Source: Chlamydoabsidia padenii
Lineage: Eukaryota; Mucoromycota; Mucoromycetes; Mucorales; Cunninghamellaceae
Direction of reading: 5' to 3'
Assembly: GCA_025330725.1 (NCBI GenBank)
Contig: JAIWND010000008.1
Span: 62,001 to 126,000 of the forward strand
Length of the DNA: 64,000 nt
Within the stretch, counting starts at the first letter, position 1. Each line of letters opens with the position of its first letter. Positions 50,808 through 62,086 of the stretch are shown piece by piece. A program made the translations under genes and the position numbers. The notes beneath the pieces were generated by a model. It was given only the letters and a program-made list of their open reading frames with translations, searched no databases and had not been told where the DNA came from.

Positions 50808-50891
50808 ATGCAATACGGAGTCTCTCTGTCCGATGACGATATCTTTTATGACAACGACGACGAATTTTTCGACAACGATTTGGACCAATAA
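50808..50891 (+). CDS. Candidate 27-aa acidic micropeptide
   Basis: The frame ATG to TAA encodes MQYGVSLSDDDIFYDNDDEF plus FDNDLDQ: 11 of 27 residues are Asp or Glu, with spaced Phe and Tyr. The ATG follows an A/T- and pyrimidine-rich leader (TTTATTTTTTCAAAATG) that looks like those of other genes here. Upstream, AGTGG, CCACT and TTCAAATTCCC lie at 50729-50749, related to the recurrent motif. The downstream DNA soon becomes a (TAG)n array, so a longer coding region is unlikely unless there is splicing. It may be a real short protein, a regulatory uORF, or chance. Confidence 0.35.
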   Translation: MQYGVSLSDDDIFYDNDDEFFDNDLDQ

Positions 50892-50971
50892 GTAACAGCT
50901 CTTGCGGGGGCAATCTCAAGATAACGGCGAGCGGAAATTCCTGTCAAGCAAAACAGTAAAGTAGCAGTAGC

Positions 50972-51884
<913 letters not shown>

Positions 51885-52743
51885 TCACAGGTCTTCATCA
51901 TCTTCATTGCCATTTTCGTCGCTGTCTCCGTTGAATTTATTATCATCCCAGTCTTCACCACTAGACGTCTTGCACCATAGTACATCCAAAGTCCAGTCTT
52001 CCAAGTTGATGTTAGATGATGGTTTGCTAGTACCTGTGATTGCTTGTACTTGTTTGATTGTATTCCTTGAGTATTCCAAGTTTTCTTCCAAATTGGTCAT
52101 CATCATCTATAAAAATAAAATAAAGGTGTCAAAAAAAAATGACTTGAAGAATGTATATAAAGATTTCCTTAAAAAACTTACATTGATTTGATGTAATCCT
52201 GTAATCATCTTGGGAATTGCATTTTTCTTGAGTTCAGTAGTAGTACGAGGATAGGTGAATTCATTCACAATTCGGACTGCATAAAGTTGTGACATGGCAT
52301 AAATAGTAAAGCTGAGACCCATAATTTGGACAATGGGAATGTATATTGTTTTAATTTTGTTGGGTGGTATAAAACGTAACAGTGATAGTAAACGGTTCAA
52401 ATGGCACTTGCTGGCTAATGTCGACTTCAATCGATCCTTGTATAGTTTTGAGCCAATTGTCGCGCGGGTATTTGCTACTTGCCCTGTTAAAGTTTCCATC
52501 TTGTCATGTTCACCGTCCAATATCACCCGCAAGTCCATTCGAAAGTCCAAGCTAGATTTCTTTCACTCCAAAAACAGTATGTCACCCCTATCTAAATGCA
52601 TGTCAGATATTATTATTATTATTATTTTGGTACTTACCATTGGAGAAAACGTTTTGATTTTCGGAGAAGAAGTATTCAAGGATTGGGTCCCAGTATTTAA
52701 CAAAGTTGTCGGTCAGCATATAGGAGTTGTAAGCGTGTTGGTA

Positions 52744-52780
<37 letters not shown>

Positions 52781-53664
52781 AAGATGAGTGCCATTGATCG
52801 CCGATATCGGTTACTTTTACCTTTTTCATCATTTGTTCATAGCCCGACAAATCCAGTTCATTGATTCCAAAGCTGCCCTGATCATAGGAGAAGTGCTTTT
52901 CCAGGAAGAGTCTTGTGTGATCACCATTGTTCAACAAAGCTAATTGAGAGCCTTTAGTTTTTTTTTAGAAAATCGATAATACCGTTCTTGCTCAGCCTAT
53001 AGAAACGAGAGATATAGCAAAAAGGTGAGTTGACCCATTATTCCGTAGTGATGTGCATAACTATTTTAATAAACTTACAGTCCAAAGTACCTTTGCTTTT
53101 TAGTCTTCATTTCAAGTTCACCTAGACGTATCAAATTTGCACCAAGTGTTCCATTCAACCCTGCAATGGTCATAAAATCTTTTGACATCTACAAAAAATG
53201 AAAAAGTTGAGGAAAATCATTGTTCAACTTTTTTTTTTTTTTTTTACCTTTTGTTTCTTTGGTGAGGACTTTTCAATGTTTCGTGAGGAGCGCCGTGTTT
53301 TTTTTTTTTTTAGATAGAGCCTACGTTAACAAATGTATAAAGTTGAGGTCAAGTTATTGACTCTTCTTTTATATATATATACATATGTGTGTGTATTTTA
53401 CCTTTCTTGCAGCTTCCAAGTCCTGATATTCCAATTCCAGGTGTCACCGTTTGTTGGTTTGGAACACTTTTCGGCGACCGTCCAACGTATTTTTTTTCCT
53501 GCACATTTTGACGAATTGTGAGCAAAAAGGAAGCAAGAAAGAGAGAAAAAAGGTTTCGCCCGGGATTTGCTATGGACACGTAGGGATTTCGCACGTAGAC
53601 TTTTGTCAAAGATGGCAGGATTCGAAAAAGTGGATATATCACTAACCATGGTAGAGCCAAACAA
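51885..53664 (-). pseudogene. Frame-broken multi-exon gene of unknown family
   Basis: Upstream exons are in phase: 53664 (or later) to 53402, 53320-53248, 53188-53079, then from 52996. They read TVAEKCSKPTNGDTWNWNIR, LYLKKKKTRRSSRNIEKSSP, MTIAGLNGTLGANLIRLGEL and LSKNGIIDFLKK. An A9 run (52966-52958 in gene sense) then puts a stop in frame; the protein-like reading resumes one base out (LNNGDHTRLFLEKHFSYDQG). The next junction, across a 28-nt homopolymer (52751-52778), is again out of phase with FYQHAYNSYMLTDNF. The junction before LDFRMDLRVILDGEHDKMET also fails. The last two exons (52550-52180 and 52110-51885) join well and end in an acidic tail. I do not know the family; it looks like a Mucoromycota-specific multicopy type. 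Three independent breaks favour a pseudogene, though homopolymer assembly errors could explain two. Confidence 0.55.
53562..53592 (-). repeat. 31-bp inverted repeat, left arm
   Basis: On the minus strand this reads GCGAAATCCC, TACGTGTCCA, TAGCAAATCCC. It matches 30 of 31 positions with the plus-strand copy at 53930-53960. Each arm has two AAATCCC cores. Confidence 0.9.
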
Positions 53665-53929
53665 AGTGTATAGTCCAGAAGATAAAAGAGATTAAATTAT
53701 TGTAAAAGAAATAGAGCAACAAAGAATAAAAAGAAGAGAAAAGAAAGGAGGAATAACAACATTGAAACCTGTAAGTCATGCAATATTTAAATGCCGACTT
53801 ATGTGGGAACTTAATTTTTCCCTTCACTGATGACATTTGTGTGTCGATTGTTTATCGTTTGCAGATAAGTGTACCCTCACCTAAACCTTTGTTATATTAC
53901 TAAAGAGTGTAGCTGTTTCCACGTTTGGA

Positions 53930-53960
53930 GCGAAATCCCTACGTGTCCGTAGCAAATCCC
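53930..53960 (+). repeat. 31-bp inverted repeat, right arm
   Basis: Plus-strand copy of the element at 53562-53592, with a single A/G difference. It lies about 330 bp upstream of the eL13 start codon and about 265 bp upstream of the start of the broken gene. Confidence 0.9.
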
Positions 53961-54188
53961 TTTTGCCCAAGAGAAAATGGACGGAACTTAAATTATTTTC
54001 ACATTCCGATTTAGTTGTGGAGCTCATTTGCGCTTTCGATTTTGAATTATAGAATCGCTCTCTTCCCCTTGCGGTAAATATCATTACAATGTAAAGCATA
54101 ACGCACCAAAGTAAAAAGAAAAGAAAAAAAAAAGAAAAGGATATAGGAAATGGAATAATAGGATAAACGATTCATCTATATATTGATC

Positions 54189-54220
54189 GGATGGATGGAT
54201 GGATGGATGGATGGATGGAT
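54189..54220 (+). repeat. (GGAT)n microsatellite in the eL13 5' region
   Basis: Eight GGAT units lie about 70 bp upstream of the eL13 start codon, probably in the 5'UTR or its intron. Confidence 0.9.
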
Positions 54221-54288
54221 GAAAAGGAGGACCCACCTGAACCCCATTTATTAATGACTTTTTCATTTTATTTTAATTACTGTAGACC

Positions 54289-55123
54289 ATGGTTTTGAAG
54301 CACAACAATCAATTGCCCAACCAACATTTCCGCAAACAATGGCAACGCCGTGTTAAGACTTGGTTTGATCAAGCTGGTCAAAAGAAGTCTCGTCGTGTGG
54401 CTCGTGTCCAAAAGGCTACCCGTGTGGCTCCTCGTCCTGTTGATGGTCTTCTCCGTCCTGCTGTCCGTTGCCCTACTCTTCGTTACAACATGAAGTTGCG
54501 ATCCGGTCGTGGTTTCACTCTTGAAGAAGTCAAGGTAAAGTAATGTTGGTTATTCAATCTGAACTGTCCATTCATCGCACACTTTTTATCCCTTTTATAG
54601 GAAGCCGGTCTTACTGCCAAGTATGCTCGCACCATTGGTATTGCTGTTGATCACCGTCGTCGCAACAAGTCTCAAGAATCTCTCGAACTCAACGTCCAAC
54701 GCTTGAAGGCTTACCAAGCTAAGCTCATTGTCTTCCCTCGCAAGAACGGTAGCCCCAAGAAGGGTGACTCTGAAGTAAGTAAAAATGGGAATAGGGGATC
54801 ATGAAACTAATCGATTTTTCTACTTTGTAGGCTGCTGAAGTTGCTTCCGCTGTCCAATTCCAAGGTCCTCTCTTCCCTATCGAACAAGTCGCTGCTGGTC
54901 CTGAAGCTCGTGCCATCACCGCTGAAGAAAAGTCCACCAATGCTTACATGAAGCTCCGTTATGCTCGCTCTGAAAAGCGTACTCTCGGTGCCCGTGAAAA
55001 GCGTGCTCGTGATAAGGCCGAAGAAGAAGCCAACAAGGTAAACAAGAGGAATTAGGAATAGGTAACTATGAAATGGATCACTCACTCACTCTTTATTATA
55101 TTATAATTCAATAGAAGAAATAA
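54289..55123 (+). CDS. RPL13: 60S ribosomal protein eL13 (RPL13)
   Basis: Four exons, 54289-54534, 54601-54774, 54831-55037 and 55115-55123, give about 211 aa, the length of human eL13. The start [39 protein letters not shown] and [12 protein letters not shown] are diagnostic, as is [17 protein letters not shown]. The protein is a basic component of the large ribosomal subunit. The final exon encodes only Lys-Lys-stop. Codon use is strongly biased to C-ending codons (GTC, CGT/CGC, AAG), as expected for a highly expressed gene and unlike its neighbours. The ATG follows a TGTAG acceptor at 54281-54285 by three bases (ACCATGG), implying a 5'UTR intron, common in fungal ribosomal protein genes. 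Confidence 0.97.
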
Positions 55124-56183
55124 ATGAATCGCTTTAGGGTGGATCAAGTGTAGAAGAATCTGTACTTGCCGTTTGTTTAGTTTACCTTTATTGCTTTTTT
55201 TCTTTATCTAATAAACAACTTGTCTCTTGATTGTGTTTGTGATAAATATAACAATGTTGCTAATATGATGATGATGGTATTGTGTCTTTGAGTCTCTTGT
55301 AGTGATGGGTGGAAATTCAACCCCCGAATCATGCGGTTGCCCTGAAAAAAAAATGGAAATGTTTGGCGCACGGGAAGAAATCAACTTGGTGCATTTCCAC
55401 CAACTTTTGATCGAATTGTGACCTGTAAAGAAGGACTACCGTATGATCAGTGTACAGAAGCTTTATGTGATACTGTATTTGTCTTTATGTTTAGGGCCCA
55501 TATCATTTATAACCGTTTTATCTAAAACTTTAAATCCCGATTTGCAAATTGCATATGTATATCTTGCCTTGTAGAATTAAATTCAAGCATCTGCTATGAA
55601 AACCGTGAGCATTATAGTTGCCTCTTTACCAGCACCTATATTTAGTAACCTCTTGCATAAATCGGAGTTTCGAATAAAAAACATCTCTCTTTCTTTGTAA
55701 ATAGTAATCCTACCGTAGTTATTGTATAAACAGATATGATGCCTTGAGCAAGTTGTAATGTTTTTTTCTTTTCAAAGAAAGAAAGTAAAGAGATCAAATC
55801 ATGTGCGATTTTTTAATTATACAGAGAGATCCAAAAAGCAATGTGGCGGGATTTGAATGACAATGCCTTTCTCATCTGAAGAGAGACTCGACCCCCATCA
55901 TGGTCCTTTTTTTAGTTTTCTGTATGCGATACATCGATACTGGATTTAGAATGCATCCAAATGACCTATCATAAACCACTCATCATTGCCCCTGACTTTA
56001 TCCATATCCCCCCTTCTTTTTTTTCGTATTGATTGATCACTGTGGTGCAGATCATTCATATATAGATAGTTAATTATGCATAATTGGTCCTATCAGACAT
56101 TGGTAAAGTAAGGTGATTTTTATTATTCAACAACAACACATAACTATAACTACATATTTATATCTACGTGTTAGCCCACGCCC
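55124..56183. other. 1.06-kb convergent intergenic region
   Basis: No coding signal is visible although three motif-like sites occur: TTCAACCCCCG (55316-55326), AAATCCCGA (55532-55540) and a perfect GGCGGGATTTGAA (55845-55857). The perfect copy without a neighbouring start codon hints at an unannotated non-coding or short transcript. Confidence 0.5.
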
Positions 56184-57312
56184 CTAGACTTCATTCCAAG
56201 CAATAGCCACCATGAGACCCAACCCAACCAACATGGCACCGAATTCCTTGATAGCTTGAGCTTTATCCTTGTTTACCTTTCCCGTCACTTCCAACAATTC
56301 TGGGATGACACCCACTGTGGCAATATAAAGGAACCCACCAGCAGTGAATGGGATGACCAGATCGCCCCACTGCAACTTTGTGCCCAACAAGCCAAGACTA
56401 GGATGATGTTTATGATCATTATTATTGCCACTAGCTTCTTCAATCAAGATGCCGATCAAAGTACCCAAGAAAGCCCCGACGGCAGTGGTGAATTGAGCCA
56501 TCATGGCGCGTTGTTTGGAGAACCCAGATTGGATGAGGATGGCATAATCACCGACTTCGTGAGGGATTTCATGGAAAAAGACCGCGACAGCTGTAGTAGC
56601 ACCAACAGCAGGAGAAGCATAAAAGGAAGCAGCCATGGCAAGTCCATCCGTCATGTTATGAGTAAAGTCGGCCAGGAGATTCAAATACGCACTGAGTTTG
56701 ATATTATTGGTATCTGATGTCTTGGTGGTGGTGGTGGTGGTGGTGGTGGTATCGTCCTTGTTCTTTTTTCGTTGACGCAATCCTTCTTGTGGTTGATCGT
56801 CGACTTTTTTATGATCGTGTGCGTGATGATCGTGGCTGTGTCCTCCGCCTCCATTCAAAACCCGCATCATTTTGTCCATAAAGAAGAAGAAGAAGAAGCC
56901 GCCAAAGATACCAAGTCCCACCAATACATTTTGTTTATTGTCCACTTCCACTACTGTTGATTGGTGATGATGACCATGAGAATGTTCTTCGCCGCCGCCG
57001 TGTTCACCTAGGAAAGCATGAGGAAGCAAGTGTAGAAACACATCACCCAACAAACCACCTATCATCACAACATAACTAAAGTCAGTATAGTTCCCCACCC
57101 TATTTTTTTAAAAAAACAAAAAAAAAAAAAAAAGAAACATACTTACCAACAGCAAAACTGACCAAGGTATTAAGAGAACCAGTATTGATGTTAGGAGGGA
57201 CAAAGTAGAGCAACAGATTGGGGAAGATGGAGATATAAGCAGTGGCCAGTAAGGAATTGACCATGGCACTACCAGGGAATAAAAAGGCAAATGCCTGAGC
57301 TTGTAGAGACAT
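56184..57312 (-). CDS. ZIP-family zinc transporter (KE4/SLC39A7-like)
   Basis: Two exons, 57312-57147 and 57058-56184, give about 346 aa. Hydrophobic segments fit the eight-helix ZIP fold. His-rich loops EHSHGHHHQ and HSHDHHAHDHKK are typical of the KE4/LIV-1 subfamily. The metal-site motifs HNMTDGLAMAASF (helix IV) and HEIPHEVGDYAIL (helix V, HEXPHE type) are intact. A Thr run (about 150-158) lies in the cytosolic loop. Family role: moves zinc from ER/Golgi lumen to cytosol (human ZIP7, yeast Yke4). The gene diverges from the SWIB-domain gene with a shared gap of about 300 bp. Confidence 0.93.
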
Positions 57313-57616
57313 GTTGCGGGGAGTGGATAGTAAAAGTAGGTTACAACCACCAAGAAGAATGAAGAATAGTTTGAAAATTAAAGGAAAAGGGAACTGTGGG
57401 CGGCTTGCCACGTCGTTTTTTTCAAATATAAAAAAAAAAAAAAAAAAAGTGCAACCACATTTCAAACCCAGCTACACGGGATCTCCTTTTTTTTTTTTTT
57501 GGGAATAATTCAAATCCGATAGACTCTCTTCCCCTTTTAACTTCTTTTTTTCCCGTTAACATTATAATATTGATATCACCATAAAGGCCGGCACCTGGAG
57601 GAAAAAATAAACCATT
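57313..57616. promoter_or_regulatory. Shared divergent promoter of ZIP transporter and SWIB gene
   Basis: This 304-bp gap between divergent start codons contains TTTCAAACCCAG (57461-57472) and TTCAAATCCGAT (57509-57520), two close variants of the recurrent motif, plus two homopolymers at about 57429-57447 and 57487-57500. Confidence 0.55.
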
Positions 57617-58405
57617 ATGAATGTAGACAAACTGAAACCAAAGATACTACGTAAGTAAACCAATCTTTTCCTCCTCTCCCTAATAATGATGCCATACTCA
57701 CCTTTCTCTTCACAACTTAGGTATCCTACAGTCATCAGATCTTGATACTATCACTTCCAAATCAGTGCGAAAACTACTACAACAAGAAACGTCTGAACCT
57801 TTGGATGCATACAAGAAGGAATTGAATACTCTTATTCTACAGTGCTTGGATATTGTCAGTAACCCCACCACCAGTCAACATGCCACCGTCATTAACAACC
57901 ACAAACCATCAAAGCTACATTTATCAACTAGTAAAAAGGCATCATCATCATCACTAGTCCAAACCAATCACAAGAAACGGGTGGTCAACTCTGACGATGA
58001 AAATGAGACAAGACCACAAGTGAAAAAGAAGAAACGGACCAAGCAAACGGAAAGCACCACTCTACCGACTAATCCATTCACAAAACCATGGTTGCTTAGT
58101 AGCACACTAAGAGAAGTGACTGGTGAAAGAATGGTAAAGAAAAAAAAAAAAAAAAGATCAACTAGGCATTGTACTCACTTTGTCTCATACTCTAGTTATC
58201 AAGACCTGGTGTGGTGAAAGCATTATGGAAATACATCAAGGCTAACGAACTTCAAGATCCGATGAATCAACAATTTATTGTCTGTGATGATAAACTTCGA
58301 CGGGTATTTGATGGTCAAGATAGGATGAATTGCTTTGCCATGAACAAACTGATTGGGAAACACCTTATGGATTTACCGGCGGACTCTGGATCAACACATG
58401 TTTAG
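57617..58405 (+). CDS. DEK-C/SWIB-domain nuclear protein (UAF30/Tri1-like)
   Basis: Three exons, 57617-57650, 57721-58133 and 58196-58405, give about 218 aa. The N-terminal 55 residues (SSDLDTITSKSVRKLLQQET, then LDAYKKELNTLILQCLDIV) form a DEK-C-like helical domain. A Lys-rich nuclear-type linker (KKKKRTKQ) follows. The last 85 residues are a SWIB/MDM2 domain: PWLLSSTLREVTGERM, then LSRPGVVKALWKYIKANELQ, and CDDKLRRVFDGQDRMNCFAM. This two-domain layout is that of yeast Tri1 and Uaf30/Spp27, the latter a subunit of the RNA polymerase I upstream activation factor. Which one it matches cannot be settled here. The phase-0 splice into LSRP within the SWIB domain supports the model. Confidence 0.9.
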
Positions 58406-58673
58406 CAAGGTAAATCAATACATACCCCCCCCTCCTTCTCACTTGTTATTCTTTCTTCATTATTATACCTATTTATCTTTATGAAATAAATGTCTGTCTT
58501 TTAAAATTAACTGCTTGGGTGTGTGTGTGCCTCCTTGAAAATGGGGGAATACAAGTTGGAGGGAATCCGCGTGATCTCCCTTGGGTTTTTTTAAATTCTT
58601 TTGTTTACATTTCCCCCCCTTCTTCTCCCTCTTCTCACTTTTTTTTTTTTTTTTTTATAACAACTAAATAAAC

Positions 58674-59579
58674 ATGTCTTTGATGGAAAATCAATCTAGA
58701 TCCTCATATAGTCGACGAGCTCAACATCGGTATTCAACACCTGAAGTAATGATACCAAACAACATGTCAACATCACTTCATCAACAACAACAGCCTCATT
58801 CACGTCGCCACAGTTACCATCATCATCCATCACAGGGACGCCGTTATACCAATCATCGACCAAATAATGCATCCAATACAACCTCTTCCTCATTTGCAAC
58901 TTATTACTCTACCTTCTCCTCATTGGCACCTTCTAATCGGCCTTTTAATACATTTGAAATCGTCTTTACCAATCTTGTCGATGCCTTAATATTCACTTCT
59001 GCCATCGCCATCACTGCTTACAACTATTGGATGGGTTACATTAGCGATCCACCAAGAATATATGGCCCATCATCAAAATCACAACAACCTTCATCATCAC
59101 ATATAACGACACACTATTCATCATCATCATCCACTTGCTCTTCTTCTCAACCGCCTCCTTCTCCTTCACCAAGTATCTTGATCAAAAAACTAGACATGCC
59201 ATCACCTCCAATGTCTTTATCACCATCATCACCATCATCTCCACTTCCTTCTGCACCGCCACCCGCCGCCACATGGGAGTCGTCGTCGTCGTTGTCCTGG
59301 TTGGATTTGAAACGTACAGATATGGAAGTCCCGGTACCTCAAACGCAACAAAATGTATCATCAAAGGTAACACTCACTGACACATGCTATCGATGATAAT
59401 GAAACAAATATTTACTTTTTTATTTATATTTTTAGACTTTTAATGTCACTTTATCCGCTGATGATGATGATGATGTTGGACCCCATGAAGAAGAAGAAGA
59501 AGATCGTGTTAATCGTATGGAGGAAACTTTACAAGAACTGATTCGTCAAGGCCAGGCTGCTTTAACATCGCCTTATTGA
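58674..59579 (+). CDS. Ser/Pro-rich single-TM protein, unknown function
   Basis: Two exons, 58674-59366 and 59436-59579, in phase, give about 278 aa. A Ser/His/Arg-rich N-terminal region (about 1-95) precedes one clear hydrophobic helix (about 100-122, IVFTNLVDALIFTSAIAITA). Then come long Ser and Pro tracts (PPPSPSPS, MSLSPSSPSSPLPSAPPP) and an acidic helical end (DDDDDVGPHEEEEEDRVNRM). No domain is recognised. The C-terminal part, MEETLQELIRQGQAAL, is well-formed amphipathic helix, so the gene is likely real. The charge bias around the helix suggests an internal membrane anchor rather than a secreted protein. Confidence 0.75.
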
Positions 59580-59594
59580 ATCCACCATCCCTTT

Positions 59595-59633
<39 letters not shown>

Positions 59634-60394
59634 GTAGTATAGTGGTTAGTGACTAGTGTAGTAGGGGGGGGGTTGCTGTTATATCTTTTATTTAATAAAA
59701 ATCAATCTTGTATACACAAATCGATTCTTTTACCTCATTTGGCACTATCTGGGTTTTAATCTTGTTTTTCATGCATAGTAGTCTTTTCTAAATGATTGGA
59801 CCTCCCTCTTAAAAATAGAGCTCCCCTTTTCTTTCTATATCCATACACATTTCCGCAACAACAAGAGCCATGTGTCATTGATACACGTATGCGGGTCCTG
59901 ACAAGAAGAAGAAGAAGAAAAAAAAAGGAGGACAAAGGGAAAAAGTGACAAATGCATGTTGATATAAAAAGTAAAACACTCGTCAAGAACCACACGCACG
60001 CACATTGTGTTCATCACCAATGGAGAGTGCATGTATATAATCCTTCTCCCATTTTTCTCTCCACTTTATTTAGATCATCCTTTTGAATGACAGTTTGTAG
60101 TTGATCACCTTCGTCATTGTTCTATGGATTAGGGGTTGAAGCAGTATAATGAAACTCACTCACTGGCTCCACCCTGTGGAAGGATTCGGGACACCCGATG
60201 GGCGGGATATGAATATAACTAATTTTGATTTCCCGCTCGCCCCCAGGTCAGGAAAAAAAAAAAAGTGCTCTCACTCTTTTGATTGGCTGACATTGACTGC
60301 GTGGGTGAAAATTTTTTTCTCGGCCAACATAAAAAATCAACCGCAAGCCTTTTTTTTTTCCTTCTTCTTCCCTTTTACTTTCTCCATTACATTG
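59580..60394. other. Intergenic region with (TA)n and a promoter motif
   Basis: A (TA)n run lies at 59597-59631. GGCGGGATATGAA at 60201-60213 is about 185 bp upstream of the small membrane-protein gene. Minus-strand ORFs at 59756-60032 look random. Confidence 0.55.
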
Positions 60395-61500
60395 ATGGCG
60401 GTCAACTTGGTAAGTTACTTGACAAGAAAAACAAAATTGGCATGTTGGATTTTGACATGATACAGGTGATGCTTTTATAACGTCAAACAAACTAGAGTTT
60501 CTGATTTGTTTATCAATGCTGTGAACCTTTTTATAACTGATGTTTTTGTCAAAATCCAAGCATGTTAATTTTTACATGTTGATATCATGGAAAATTAATA
60601 AACTCATGACCTTATTCTTCTAGATAAATACCATTATTACTGGTGATTCTGTCATTGATGTGGGACAGGTATCAGATTAAAAAAAGGGTAAGTTTTGAAT
60701 TGGAGAAGAGGATGGACGAAAAAAAAAAGGTGGAATGGATCGGTGATGAATGACATTATGTTGGAATTACCGTCTGATTAACATCTGAAGACGATTTGTG
60801 CTGGCTGCAATCCTGAGATTCATTCTACACGCTTTTTAATCCTTTGTTGGGTTGATAATATATATGTGTACTAATCTATTCGTTTTTTTATATTAAATGT
60901 ATAGGTGTATCAACCTTGATTATCTCTCTTTTTTTGTTTGACTGTGATCTTGGCGTGGATTTCTCCAAAACAAGGTAATATAATCATTGTATTTGAAAAG
61001 AAAGGGAGTTGTGTGTCAATATGGGATGAAATTTGTTTTTAGATGACGAGTCAGACGAGTTATTCGGTGGTGACAAACTTTTTATATATACCATTCATGC
61101 AAAACTGAAATTGACACACAATTCAATACAATGTATTTAATATTATTGCATGCAACAGGTTTATTAATCAACCTTTTTTATCTTTTATAGTCATACTTGC
61201 TATTTGGTGGAAGAATCCCTTTGGAACTTGCTCAAGGTAAGAAAGAAATAAAAAAGGAGTTTGTTGGGACAATGGGGTATTGATAAATGGATGATTACAT
61301 TAAATCAATTGACAAGCATATGTCTGATCTTTTGTGTGGATACTTTATTTGTCTGATTATCATTGTCCCATTTCCTTGTCCTGGAACCAATGTTTGTATA
61401 ATCATGTGTACTGACTCTTATGGTTTTCATCTATAGATTAGCTATACTACTCTTTTTGCTTGCTTCCTACGTCCTTGGTGTTGTTCTCTCTGGTAAATAA
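60395..61500 (+). CDS. Small two-TM protein gene with in-frame TGA
   Basis: Five exons: 60395-60409, 60624-60668, 60905-60974, 61191-61236 and 61437-61500, all with GT-AG ends. Total is 240 nt, so phase is kept from ATG to the final TAA. The reading MAVNL, INTIITGDSVIDVGQ, VYQP is followed by TGA at 60917-60919, then LSLFCLTVILAWISPKQ, VILAIWWKNPFGTCSR and LAILLFLLASYVLGVVLSGK. Two hydrophobic helices lie after the TGA. The two middle exons share a VILAW/VILAI start, as if duplicated. Intron 2 has a GTACTAATC branch-like site and a TATAG acceptor, so exon 3 is well placed. Options: stop readthrough or selenocysteine, a variant acceptor that avoids the TGA, a mutated gene, or a 24-aa product. 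No family recognised. Confidence 0.5.
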
Positions 61501-62086
61501 GGTAAGGTTTATACTAAAAAGAAATAATAATGAATTGAAAAAAGACAATCAAAATGGAAGTGATGATCATTTATCACGACGGTCTTCCGATATAAAATGA
61601 GGAAACCTGGTTTGACAACCTATTCTTTACTGAAATCTATCTTGATTGTCTTTTTCTTTTTGTAATAATGTCATAACATCCGTTATATTGAATGATTTGA
61701 CTAACATAAACACCTTTTATTTTATTGTTTAAAGGTAGGACCTAGATTAGACCTAGGATAGTATATTTATAGATTTATATAGACCAATAAAGATGTATGT
61801 TATTTAAAATAATCCCTTTTATTTTATTTTATATTGATGGTGTAATGCATTGGTTTGCTTTAAAAAAAGGGGGGGCCAGGTATATTATTTTGTGAAGATG
61901 TCTTTATTTATAGTGTATAAAAGGATAGTAACAAGTGGTAGAAGGGTGATAATGATAGGGTAGTAGGGATAAGTAAGCTAAACTAATCCAAGCCAGCAAA
62001 GCCAAGCCATGAGAGGGGTTTCCAATCATTGGCCATTGTTGTTGTGCGTCTATTTTGGTCAAGTAGTTGAGGAAAAAAAAGCTTAT
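61501..62086. other. Convergent intergenic region
   Basis: It contains the 3'UTR of the small membrane-protein gene, possibly with a 3'UTR intron starting at 61501 (GTAAGG). An alternative terminal exon of the v-SNARE gene may lie near 62030. No other gene is seen. Confidence 0.5.

Noticed and set aside
61501..61700. Possible SECIS element after the TGA-containing gene
   Set aside because: ATGA and GA strings occur (for example near 61600), but no stem of the needed length with an apical AA could be drawn by eye.
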